Assembly (NCBI GenBank): GCA_937922655.1
Contig: CALAJH010000044.1
Span: forward strand, 1-47,722
Source of the DNA: an uncultured Bacteroidia bacterium
GTDB taxonomy: Bacteria > Bacteroidota > Bacteroidia > J057 > CALAJH01
DNA length: 47,722 bases
Direction of reading: 5' to 3'
Shown: positions 1 through 8,500 of the stretch, piece after piece
Layout of the letters: each line of letters begins with the position of its first letter
How positions within the stretch are numbered: the stretch's first letter is position 1
Position numbers and translations under genes: made by a program
Notes under the pieces: generated by a model
What the model was told of the DNA's origin: nothing
What the model saw: the letters and a program-made list of their open reading frames with translations, nothing else
The model's database searches: none

Positions 1-677
1 CGTCGTCGAGGGCAAACGTCAAGCATCCGTTTTTTGCTTACCAAAGCCTTGAATTTTCGCATTCCTCGGAAAAAACCGGCGTTTTTTTTTCCGCCTTCAC
101 GTATTTAAGCTCCGCGACAAAACCTTTCCATGCGCGTCGGGGATTCGCAGCCCTGCCAAAAAATTTTAAAAAAAATTTGGAGGAAATCGAAAGCCGACGT
201 AAATTTGCAGTACCTATTGAAATTTATTCACAATAAGGACCCTATGGGTCCGCAAAGAAAAACCAAGGAAACGCGAGGGCGAGGGGGAGACTCATGAGCC
301 CTCGCGCTCTTTTAAACGGCCGGCGACGAACGTCGTCGAGGGATAAGCGTAACGATGCTTTGTTTGGTTGCAAAAGCTTGCTTTGTAGAAAATCCCCCCC
401 CTTTAATTTCTTTGGCTTCCGCGAATTTCTTTGCCGCTCGCCTTAAAACTTTTCCATACGTACCCACGAATCGTCGAAGGCAAAAACGTTTCTAACGCTT
501 TTTTCATCGATGGGTTTCCGACAAACTTTTAATTTGCCTCAGAATATAACTAATTATATTTTCAAACCGTAAATCCTGCGTTACTCAACCCCTAACTTTT
601 ATTTAGGGTACATATTTAGGTTACAATTGCGCGGCGGTAAACAACCCAACGAAAAAATCAATAACTTTTAAAAAAAT
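1..677. other. Long non-coding AT-rich region
   Basis: No convincing reading frame is present in these 677 bases, and composition is clearly more AT-rich than the surrounding genes. Visible structure: a 6-bp perfect palindrome with a TAT loop at 237-251 (GGACCC/GGGTCC); a 9-bp stem at 272-280/298-306 around GCGAGGGC; a perfect 7-bp inverted repeat at 543-560 (AATATAA/TTATATT); and CCCTAA/TTAGGG at 590-608. Loosely similar blocks starting CGTCG(T/A)CGA(G/A)GGcaaa occur near 1, 332 and 474. I do not recognise a known RNA family here; tmRNA, RNase P, SRP RNA and tRNA signatures were looked for and not seen. Confidence 0.6.
272..306 (+). terminator. Possible hairpin terminator or RNA stem
   Basis: A 9-bp perfect stem (272-280 with 298-306) encloses a 17-base loop and is followed by CTCTTTTAAA. 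It could terminate a transcript entering from the left edge or be part of a small RNA. The T run is short, so termination is a weak call. Confidence 0.3.
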
Positions 678-1445
678 ATGGCCGCAAAAACAATAATCAA
701 ACAAAGCGTTGCACGGAGTAAAGCCACGGAGGAAATCGCCGACCAACAGAAAGCGTACCCATTCCTCGAAGAACTCCTTGTCATCAGAGACGGGAATAAA
801 AAAACGTCTTCGAACGACTCGAAGCGCTTGGTTACCGAGGCGCTGATTACGGGCCGGACGCGCATGAACGAAAACGTACGTTGCATTGGCGGCTTGGATT
901 TAATCAACAAGGTTTCGTTCCGCCTGCTCAACCCCGACGGTACGAACTACAACATCGTCCACGACCCGGAATTTCAAAAGGCTCCCTTCGAGGTGGGCAA
1001 AGTTTTCCGCATCGAATACGCGCCGGCCACAAAAATCATCCCTCCCCACACGGAAGATATCCGCGTTTTTTTCGCCAAAGAACTGCGAGACGAACCCGAT
1101 GTTCGCGCCGTCATCGAACGTACGGGCGTGCGCGTTTACTCGGGCGTGAACATACGCGAACTTTTCGACGGCAAACTCAAATTCAACCGAAACAAAGCCT
1201 ACATTTCGGCCGAAGACCCGTCGAGTTTTTCGACTTGTTTTTGGGTCGCCGGCGACCGCATCCTCCCCCACGAGGAGTACGGTAAAACACGGATGTTGTG
1301 CGACGGACTGAGCGTCGGTTACGTTGGCGAGGCGCCGGCGCGCGAATTGCCGGCCGGGACGTTGATACGTTTTTCGCTCTCGCGCGAATACAAGCCCGAC
1401 ACCGCCCCCGCAGGCTGTTATTTGCAACTTTCGGGCTGGTTTTGA
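678..1445 (+). CDS. Probable dual-OB-fold (DuOB-type) protein
   Basis: The product is 255 residues, soluble, with no signal peptide or membrane segment, starting at ATG 678 after an A/T-rich leader. Conserved-looking blocks are ENVRCIGGLD near residue 65, PPHTEDIRV near 122, FSTCFWVAGD near 183 and the C-terminal CYLQLSGWF. From memory these resemble a bacterial family with two OB-like beta barrels, sometimes found beside DUF488 genes, as here. OB folds usually bind nucleic acid, but no catalytic residues are apparent and I do not assign a reaction. The DUF488 gene follows 141 bases downstream on the same strand but has its own promoter-like sequence, so the two need not be one transcript. 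The family call is from motif recall and is moderate at best; the reading frame itself is secure. Confidence 0.6.
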   Translation: MAAKTIIKQSVARSKATEEIADQQKAYPFLEELLVIRDGNKKTSSNDSKRLVTEALITGRTRMNENVRCIGGLDLINKVSFRLLNPDGTNYNIVHDPEFQKAPFEVGKVFRIEYAPATKIIPPHTEDIRVFFAKELRDEPDVRAVIERTGVRVYSGVNIRELFDGKLKFNRNKAYISAEDPSSFSTCFWVAGDRILPHEEYGKTRMLCDGLSVGYVGEAPARELPAGTLIRFSLSREYKPDTAPAGCYLQLSGWF

Positions 1446-1549
1446 ACCCGTTCCCTCGCACAAAGGTTAAAGTCCAAGAACCGGCGCGGCCGAACGTTTT
1501 TTCGACGCCCGCAATCGACCGCCAAGCGACCAAATTTTTCATACCGGCT

Positions 1550-1580
1550 TTTGATTTTCGCAAACGCAAACTTATTTTTG
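1550..1580 (+). promoter_or_regulatory. Bacteroidota-type promoter for the DUF488 gene
   Basis: TTTG at 1550-1553 and TATTTTTG at 1573-1580 are separated by 19 bases, a full match to the Bacteroidota vegetative consensus (TTTG, 19-23 bases, TAnnTTTG). The predicted start of transcription falls at about 1586, directly at the ATG at 1587, so the message would be leaderless or nearly so. Confidence 0.6.
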
Positions 1581-1586
1581 TAGACG

Positions 1587-2144
1587 ATGAACGCACCCTT
1601 CGGACCCGGCGACGGCATCTACACCCTCGGCCACGGCAACCGCTCCATAGACGAATTTACCGAACTTTTGCGCCAATACCGCATCACATGTTTGGTGGAC
1701 GTGCGTTCGACGCCGTATTCGAAGATGTTTCCCAACTTCAACCGCGAAGCGCTTGCGGCTTTCCTCGAAAACGAAGGCGTGTGTCGGTACGTGTGGCTCG
1801 GCGACAAACTCGGCGGACGCCCCCAAGACCCGGGATGTTATTTGCCCGACGGACGGGTCGATTACAACGCCGTCGCCCAATCCGACTTTTTCAACGAAGG
1901 CATTTACGAACTGAGCCGACTGATGGAAGAAGGCGGGTTGGTGGCGGTGGCGTGTTCGGAGTTGCGGCCCGAAGAGTGCCACCGCAGCAAACTCATCGCG
2001 CCCGCTTTGGGAAAAAAACACGTTCCCGTCTTGCACATCGACGACAAGGGCCGGCTCAAAACCCAAGCGCAAGTCCTGCCGCCGCAACAAGGCAGTCTTT
2101 TGGGAGACGACGTCGGCTATACGTCCCGAAAATCGTACCGATAA
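1587..2144 (+). CDS. DUF488 family protein
   Basis: The product is 185 residues, a usual DUF488 length. Family hallmarks are visible in order: YTLGHGNRSIDEF near residue 12, CLVDVRSTPYSKMFPNFN near 35, YVWLGDKLGGRPQDPG near 68, and a late cysteine/histidine motif CSELRPEECHRSKLIAPAL near 130. DUF488 proteins are widespread small cytoplasmic proteins of unsettled biochemistry; the conserved Cys and His residues suggest an active or metal site, but this is inference. The start ATG sits just after a strong promoter match. The gene converges on the PASTA gene with only 4 bases between stop codons. It may work with the DuOB-like gene upstream. Confidence 0.85.
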   Translation: MNAPFGPGDGIYTLGHGNRSIDEFTELLRQYRITCLVDVRSTPYSKMFPNFNREALAAFLENEGVCRYVWLGDKLGGRPQDPGCYLPDGRVDYNAVAQSDFFNEGIYELSRLMEEGGLVAVACSELRPEECHRSKLIAPALGKKHVPVLHIDDKGRLKTQAQVLPPQQGSLLGDDVGYTSRKSYR

Positions 2145-2148
2145 AAGT

Positions 2149-2988
2149 TTATTCCTCGCCGTCTTCGACGCCTTCCTGTACGTCGCCGATTTCACCCGAA
2201 ATAAAGAGTATGACGGTGGTATTGACGTTTACGGAGTCGCGTTTGGGACCGGGACGAGGGTTCTGTTCGACAACGATTCCGGGTTCTTTGAACTTGGGGT
2301 CGGATTTGGGTCTGGCGCCGCCGTAAATCAAGCCCGCTTGGGTGATAATGGAAACGGCTTCCTCCAAAGGTTTGCCCACAACGTTCGGCAGTTCAACGCG
2401 ATAGACCCCTTGGCCGCGCGACATATACAAATCGATTTGGGCGCCGCGCGGAACCTCGTCGCCCACCGAAATTTTTTGGCCGTTGTAACGCACTTCGACC
2501 ACCTCGTCGGGCGCGTCTCCCGGAACGTAATAAATTTTTCCGATTTTCAAACCCCAATTTTCCAACTGATACCTCGCCTGTTCGCGATTGGTGTTTTCGA
2601 TGGCGGGCAGCTTGACGCTCGGAGGAGACTTTCGACTTACGACCAAATACACCCGTCGGCCGGGTTTAACGTCCGTCAAGGCGAGCGGCTGTTGACTGAT
2701 GACCACGCGCGGCGGTAGTTCGGGCGAATACTGCGAATCCTGAACGACGGGCGTCAAGCCCCGCTCTTTGAGAATACGGACGGCGTCTTCGAGTTTGGTC
2801 AGCTTACGGTTTTCGCCCGGCGCCACGTTCGGCACTTCCACCCATACGTTGTGCCGGGTAACCCACGGCAAAAAAACGTTGAACAACAATAAAACAAACA
2901 ACACTCCGCCCAACACCAAGCTCCCAAAAGTGTAAAAAAACTCTTTCGACCGCAGATATTCCCACAAACTTGCCTTCGTTTCGTTCAT
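2149..2988 (-). CDS. Membrane-anchored three-PASTA-domain protein
   Basis: The product is 279 residues: a short cytoplasmic N-terminus, one membrane helix at about residues 18-42 (FFYTFGSLVLGGVLFVLLLF), then three PASTA modules at roughly 47-117, 118-190 and 194-267, and an acidic tail. PASTA modules bind peptidoglycan fragments or act as spacers in division and cell-wall proteins. Here there is no kinase or transpeptidase domain, which is the usual Bacteroidota form. It should be anchored in the inner membrane with the PASTA part in the periplasm. A TAnnTTTG match on the minus strand (3007-3014) lies about 20 bases upstream of the start, between this gene and the secreted SBBP gene that ends 31 bases upstream. 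Confidence 0.88.
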   Translation of the reverse strand: MNETKASLWEYLRSKEFFYTFGSLVLGGVLFVLLLFNVFLPWVTRHNVWVEVPNVAPGENRKLTKLEDAVRILKERGLTPVVQDSQYSPELPPRVVISQQPLALTDVKPGRRVYLVVSRKSPPSVKLPAIENTNREQARYQLENWGLKIGKIYYVPGDAPDEVVEVRYNGQKISVGDEVPRGAQIDLYMSRGQGVYRVELPNVVGKPLEEAVSIITQAGLIYGGARPKSDPKFKEPGIVVEQNPRPGPKRDSVNVNTTVILFISGEIGDVQEGVEDGEE

Positions 2989-3006
2989 GCCTCCGAATTA
3001 TCGTCG

Positions 3007-3014
3007 CAAAAATA
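3007..3014 (-). promoter_or_regulatory. -7 promoter element of the PASTA gene
   Basis: On the minus strand this reads TATTTTTG, a full match to TAnnTTTG, and predicts transcription starting near 3001, about 12 bases before the PASTA start codon. No good TTTG partner was found at the usual distance. Confidence 0.4.
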
Positions 3015-3019
3015 GACAA

Positions 3020-3280
3020 TTAACGGGACAAGCCGCGATGGACGACGGTAACGGCGACGTCGAGCAGGTTGATGGCGCCGTCGCCGTTGGCGTCGAGGTA
3101 GAGGTTGTTGACGGCCTGCCCCTGAAACGACGATTGCGAAAGCCACCCCGGACCCGCCCGATAGGCTTGCCAAAGCGTGCCTTGTTGCGGACGCGCGGGA
3201 CCGGCGAAACCGTAAGCGCCGGCGGTGAAAAAATAATCGGCCAAATTGACGAGGCCGTCGTTGTTGGCGTCGCCGGGCCA
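3020..3280 (-). repeat. 86-residue dockerin-like terminal domain, copy 1 (SBBP protein)
   Basis: This encodes the terminal 86 residues plus stop. Domain numbering: W1-P-G, calcium loop 1 at 4-15, GPAR at 27-30, GTLWQAY at 34-40, calcium loop 2 at 63-74, RGLSR at 82-86. It aligns without gaps to copies at 15361, 28270 and 36482. Confidence 0.8.
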
Positions 3281-4687
3281 AACGGGGGCAAAGGCGCAGG
3301 CTTGGGCCACAAAGGCGTTGATTTGCGAACCGGGGGCCGTCAGCGTTTGCGATCCGAACGTCGCCGTGGCCGAAAAATATCCCGCCGCGTACACCTCGCC
3401 GTAACCATTGACGGTAACGGCGTTAATCGATTCGCCGCCCGTACCGCCGACGCGCACCGCGCTCAACAACGGCCCGCTGTTGTCGTATTTGACGATAAAA
3501 CCGTCGTATCCGCCCGCGGAAGCAAGCAGAAAACTTCCGAAAGCGGCGGACGCAAAAAACTGACCGACCACGTGAACGTTGTTTTGAGGGTCGATTGCGA
3601 TGCCGTAGGCTTCGTCCCAATCGGCGGCGCCGCCCCCTTTGGCCGCCCAACGCACGTTACCCGAACTCGAGTACGAGGCAACGAAAACGTCCCTGTCGAA
3701 CAAACCGCCCACCGCCGTCAATACCGGTTGGGTGGGAAAGGTTATCGAACCGAAAAAATTGCCCGCCAAAAAGATGCGCCCGTTGGGGTCGGTGGCGACG
3801 CAGGTGGCGATGTCGATGTCGCTTCCGCCCGCGGTTTGCGACCAAATTTCCGCGCCGTTGGTCGACGAAAACTTGGCGACGAAAACGTCGAAATTAAGGC
3901 CCTGCGGCGTGGCGGTACGTACGTTCGTGCCAAAATTGACCGCGCCCGTAAACGAACCGACGGCGACAAGATTGCCCTGAGGGTCGACGGACAAGCCCGT
4001 GATAAAGGCCGAGTTGTCGGAACCGGTCGAAGTGGTGGTTTTGACCCAAGTCAAATTGCCGGCGGCGTTGTAAGCGGCGACGAAAGCCTGCCAATTGGCG
4101 CCGACCTCGACAACGGTTTCGGCAAAAGCGGCGCTGCCGGTAACCTCCCCGCCAACGAACACGGTTGCCGAGGCGTCGAGGGCGAGAGCGTAAGCGCCGT
4201 CGCGGCCGATTCCACCGGCACGCCGCGCCCATTCAAAGCCGGCGCCGGGGTTGATTTTGGCAACGAAAACGTCGTCGTCGTCGGGACCGCCGACGGCGTT
4301 GAGGGTCGTGGTTCCGAAGCTTGCCGTGCCTTTAAAGGTTCCGCAAAGATAGATGTTGCCCGAAGCGTCGACGGCGAGGCCCCCCGGGGTTTCGTCCTTG
4401 CCCGCGCCGCCGGCGCTCCACGCGTGCGTAACGCTTCCGTCGTCGCTCATGCGCAAAACGAACAAGTCCACGCCCGTACCCGAGGCCGTCAAGCTAAAAC
4501 TTCCGAACGTCGCCGTTCCCGTAAACACCCCGTAAACGTAAAGGTTGCCCGAAGCGTCGCGGGTGATTTTCGAGCCCTCGTCGCGACCCGTCGAACCGTA
4601 GTTGCGCGTCCATTCCCACCCGCACGGTTGGCTCCAAGCGCCCGCCGCCGTCGTCATTGCCATTGCCAAAATCAACGCCTTTTTCAT
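3020..4687 (-). CDS. Secreted SBBP seven-repeat propeller protein with dockerin-like C-terminus
   Basis: The product is 555 residues from ATG 4687; the frame stays open further upstream but runs into nuoA and lacks a signal sequence, so this start is preferred. Residues 1-20 are a signal peptide ending AWS|Q. Seven SBBP-type repeats follow (each with a core like LAVDASGNIYLCGTFKGTASFG and a W-A-GG connector), a number that would close a seven-bladed beta-propeller. The last 86 residues are the dockerin-like domain shared with three other proteins in this window: first calcium loop DANNDGLVNLAD, second DANGDGAINLLD, ending RGLSR. No T9SS sorting domain is present. Predicted to be exported and displayed or released; binding partner or ligand unknown. 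A TATCTTTG promoter element lies 20-27 bases upstream. Confidence 0.85.
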   Translation of the reverse strand: MKKALILAMAMTTAAGAWSQPCGWEWTRNYGSTGRDEGSKITRDASGNLYVYGVFTGTATFGSFSLTASGTGVDLFVLRMSDDGSVTHAWSAGGAGKDETPGGLAVDASGNIYLCGTFKGTASFGTTTLNAVGGPDDDDVFVAKINPGAGFEWARRAGGIGRDGAYALALDASATVFVGGEVTGSAAFAETVVEVGANWQAFVAAYNAAGNLTWVKTTTSTGSDNSAFITGLSVDPQGNLVAVGSFTGAVNFGTNVRTATPQGLNFDVFVAKFSSTNGAEIWSQTAGGSDIDIATCVATDPNGRIFLAGNFFGSITFPTQPVLTAVGGLFDRDVFVASYSSSGNVRWAAKGGGAADWDEAYGIAIDPQNNVHVVGQFFASAAFGSFLLASAGGYDGFIVKYDNSGPLLSAVRVGGTGGESINAVTVNGYGEVYAAGYFSATATFGSQTLTAPGSQINAFVAQACAFAPVWPGDANNDGLVNLADYFFTAGAYGFAGPARPQQGTLWQAYRAGPGWLSQSSFQGQAVNNLYLDANGDGAINLLDVAVTVVHRGLSR

Positions 4688-4706
4688 TGTTTCTCGTCTT
4701 TGGACG

Positions 4707-4714
4707 CAAAGATA
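4707..4714 (-). promoter_or_regulatory. -7 promoter element of the SBBP gene
   Basis: The minus strand reads TATCTTTG, a full TAnnTTTG match, placing the transcription start near 4701 and giving a leader of about 14 bases. The -33 element is not clear. Confidence 0.45.
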
Positions 4715-4963
4715 AGCATTCGCGGCAAATTTTGTTCGACTTGCCGCGAGTGCAAACCATCGAAAGCCCATCCAAAACTTTCTCCGCCGACAACCGACCG
4801 AACGGCTTTGCAAAAAAACTTGCGGCCCCAAACCGGCAAAAAAAATTTTTTTAACAAAAACCAATCGTTTCCCAATCGAACGACGTATTCGGCGCCTTGA
4901 AAAAAATAAAATCAATTGATTTGGGGCATAGTCGGGATATCGTCGTTGTCGCGCCGACGGGCG

Positions 4964-4995
4964 TTTGGCGAACTTTGGCAATTTATATAATTTTG
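4964..4995 (+). promoter_or_regulatory. Bacteroidota-type promoter upstream of nuoA
   Basis: TTTG (4964-4967), a 20-base spacer and TAATTTTG (4988-4995) match the consensus fully. Predicted transcription start is near 5001, leaving a leader of about 77 bases to ATG 5078, or about 8 bases to an in-frame GTG at 5009. Confidence 0.55.
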
Positions 4996-5077
4996 CGGAA
5001 TCGGGTTTGTGTCTTTCGATGCACGGGGCGTTGGGCGGAAAACGGCAAGCGGTCCGAACATCGTTATTCAAAAAAAC

Positions 5078-5557
5078 ATGGAAAACGTCGAGGAGATGGG
5101 CAAATGGGCGGCGTATCTTTTGGGTGCGGCGTTGTTTGCGTTGGGTGGCATGGCGGCGGCGCGGATTCTTTCGCCCCGGCGCGCGGGGGGAATGAAAGGC
5201 GAAGCCTACGAGTGCGGCGAAAGCGCCGTCGGCGACGCATGGGCGCAAATCAACGTCCGGTTTTACGTCATGGGACTGATATTTTTGATATTCGACGTCG
5301 AACTGTTGCTTTTGTACCCGTGGGCCGCCGCCCTGACGCTCAAGGAGCTTTTGACCGCCGAACCCTATTGGGGTTGGGCGGCGCTGGCCGAGGGCGCGGT
5401 CTTTATTTTGGTGTTGGCCGCGGGCTTGGCGTACATCTGGGGACGCGGGGACGTCGATTGGTCGTTTCCCGCGCCGCGCCGTCCGCAAACGCCGTCCGCC
5501 GTGCCCAACGAACTTTACGCCCGGCTCAACGACAAATACGCGCCGCAAGATTCGTAA
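5078..5557 (+). CDS. nuoA: NADH-quinone oxidoreductase subunit A
   Basis: The product is 159 residues from ATG 5078, close to normal NuoA length plus a polar tail. Three membrane helices are visible at about 9-29, 63-86 and 96-116. Family signatures are YECGESAVGDAW near residue 44 and VRFYVMGLIFLIFDVELLLLYPW near 60-82, including the FDVE motif. NuoA is a membrane-arm subunit of respiratory complex I. The frame is open back to GTG 5009, giving a 23-residue extension that looks non-native; the promoter position does not exclude it. Unusually, nuoB and the rest of the nuo cluster do not follow: the next gene is a TamB-like protein, 9 bases downstream. Confidence 0.9.
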   Translation: MENVEEMGKWAAYLLGAALFALGGMAAARILSPRRAGGMKGEAYECGESAVGDAWAQINVRFYVMGLIFLIFDVELLLLYPWAAALTLKELLTAEPYWGWAALAEGAVFILVLAAGLAYIWGRGDVDWSFPAPRRPQTPSAVPNELYARLNDKYAPQDS

Positions 5558-5566
5558 ATTCGCACC

Positions 5567-8500
5567 GTGCGCGTACTGCGAAAAATAAGACGACAAATGC
5601 ATTTGCGCCGTATTCGCCGCAAACGCAAGGCCGGTGTAAGCGTGGGGGGGTGGGCCAAGCTTCGCCGTCGCTTGGCTTTGCGAAGGCAGGCCCGACGCAA
5701 CGCGCGTTTTCGTGTTTTAACGCTTTTCGCACGCGTCGTCGGCGTGCTTGCCGGTCTTTATTTGCTTGTCTTTTCCCTCGCTTTCGTCGTCCTCGAACAC
5801 GAGGGCGTACAACGGCGCCTTACTCCCCGCGTCGCAAGACTGCTTTCCGACGCGCTCAAGCTCGAAATCGAAGTTCGGCGCATCGGCATCCGACTTTTCG
5901 ACAAAATCGAACTCGAAGGGGTCGTGCTTTACGACAAACGTTGCGGGCGCATGATTGTCGCGGAAAAGGTGCGCGTTTCCAACTTTGCCGTCCCCGTTTT
6001 CGAGTGGCTGTACAACCCGAAAATGCGCAAGGACGTACCGATTCGCGCCGTCGAGCTTTACCGTGCCGAACTCAACCTTTACCGTCCGTTGAACGAACGG
6101 GTCATGAACATCGACGAGGCTTTCAAGTCCGAAGAGCCCGATACGACCGACGACGGCCCGCCCGTACTGCCGCGCTTGAGCGTCAAACATTTGACCGTTC
6201 GACAAATGAGCTTCAGCTTGCGCGATTCGGCCGACGGAATCGAAGGTCTCGCCCCCCGAGCCATGAACCTCAATTACCAAAACCTGCATTTTTTCCCCAT
6301 CGACCTCGACGCCGAAGCACGTTTGTGGGAAACGGGAGAACTCGAAGTGGAAATCCAACGGCTGACGGGTCAAGAAATCCATTCGGGTATCGTCTTGGAG
6401 CGTTTTTCAACGGATTTTTCGGCGTTGCTGACGCTTACGCCTCGCCCGGCCCCCCGCGTTGCGGGGACCCTGCCCGTCCCCGAAGAGTACATCCATCCTT
6501 TCGACGAAACGTATTATCCCCGCCCCCACGTAGAAACGGCCCTTGAACCCGCCGCCTTGCACCCGCCGGCGTTCAGCCTTTACGGTTACGACACCGTCCG
6601 CACCATTTATTTGCGCAACACCTGTTTCGACGCGGGCCGGGCGCGTTTGGACTTCGACCTCCGACTCGACAACCTCGGCCTAAGCCAACTTTTCGCCCCC
6701 CACCAAAACCGTAAATACGTCGTCGATTTTCGGCGTTCGGCCGTGGATTTCGCCGTCATCAACTATTTTACCCCCTCGCCTTTACCTTTGGAAGGCGTGC
6801 CGATTATCGAAAGCGGGCGCGTGCGCGGCGATTATCGCGCTTTGCGCGGGCGCGAACTGCTCATCCGCTACGGCGAACAAACCCTGCTCGACGCCGACGT
6901 TCGACTCGACGATTTCACCGACGACGAAAAACTTTTCTTGGACGTGCGCCTCAAACCGGGAAAAACCGCCTTGCGCGACCTCGACGCCCTCTTACAAGGC
7001 GTCAAATTGCCCGACGTCGTCAGACGCATCGATTCCTTGACGGTCGTCGGAAAGTTTCAAGGCTTTGTGCGCGATTTCGTCGTGGACGCACAAGTCCAAA
7101 CGCCGCGCGGTTTCGCCGACGCCAACCTCCGCTTTGTTTTCGACCGAACGGGCAACGTCGGCTACCAAGGAGAAATCGCCGCCCGCGACCTCAACCTCGA
7201 CCGGCTCATTAACTTGGACGGCATCTGCGACCAACTCAACGTTTCGGGACGCGTCGAAGGCAAAAACTTCGAGCCCGAAACCGCCGAAGGCAACTACGTC
7301 TTGACGGCGTGGCGTTCAAAGGCCGTCGGCTTCGAATTCGACACCCTCCGCGCCGACTTCGCCCTCTTTCGCGGACGCATCACCGGCCATGCCAACCTTT
7401 CCGACAACGAGGGCAATTTCGACGGCACGGTCGACGTCAATTTTCTCGAATCGCCCATGTCTTACGAATTTGACGGCGACTTGGAAAAAGTCGATTTGAG
7501 CCATTATTTGAACCTTCCGGGCAAATATTTTTTAACGACGGCCTTTTCGGGGCGGCTAACGGCCGATTCGTTGGAAAATTTGCGGGGCGGGGTGAAATTT
7601 CAACGTCTTGGGCTCGGCGATTCGCTTCACGGACGCCGTTTGTCGGTCGAACATTTGGCGGCCGCCGCCTATCGCGATTCTTTGGGTGAAAAGCACGTGC
7701 GTATCGCCGGTTCCCCGTTCGATTTGCGCGTCAACGGAAATTTCGGTTATCGGCAAATCTATCGGCATTTCGAGCGTTACGCCCAAGAGCTTTGGGCCTA
7801 TATGCGCGAGGACGAGTCGGAAATCGCAAAACTTGCCGTCGAGGCCGACGACGCTCCCACCGACGGCGATGTTTCGCTTCGTTTGTCGGACGTCGGGCCT
7901 TGGGTTCGTTTTTTTGAGCCGCGTCTGACGCTGGGAAACGGTTCGCGTTTCACCGCGCGTTGGAACACGGATTCGGTGGTCGTCAAGGCGTTCGTCGATA
8001 CGGCGGCGTTCAAAACCCTACGGGTCAAGGCGTGGGAAACGGAAGTGGAAGTGGCGCGTTCGGATACGGGCTTTGCCGCCACCGGCTTCGCTTACGCCCA
8101 AAAACTCAAGCTCACGCCCAAAATCGGTTTTGTTTCCGTACAGTTTACTCCCGTTTGGCGGCAACGAACGCTCAAATTTGTCGCCGGCGCCATTCAGGAT
8201 ACGCTCGACGCCTATTTCATGCTCAAAGGCCGGGCGTATTTTCCCCACGCCGCCGCCGTCCACGCCGAAATCGACCCCGCGGGCTCGATGTTTTTTCTCC
8301 TCAACCGAACATGGAACTTCAGCCCCGGCGTCGGTTTCGAATACGACTTCGACCGCAGACTCAAAATCGACAATTTCGCCGTTTTTTCCGACAGCCAACA
8401 GGTCGTCGTCGAGGCCGACGTGGATTCGTCGGGTTCCGACCTGTTTATCGTCAGGTTTGAAAAGTTCGGTATTTCGGCGTTCAATCCCTTTTTGGGAACG

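Larger units (their letters stand above)
4688..5077. other. Divergent intergenic region between SBBP gene and nuoA
   Basis: This 390-base region is AT-rich and holds the promoter elements for both flanking genes plus an A7T7 tract around 4840-4855. No further gene or RNA is apparent. Confidence 0.6.

Noticed and set aside
2987-4900. 637-codon open frame on the plus strand opposite the SBBP gene
   Set aside because: It is antisense to a well-supported secreted protein; composition is Gly/Arg/Val-rich with no domain, as expected from GC-biased codon use read backwards.
4688-5602. N-terminal extension of the SBBP protein frame up to 5602
   Set aside because: It runs antisense through nuoA, is Arg-rich, and the signal peptide starts at 4687 just after a promoter element.
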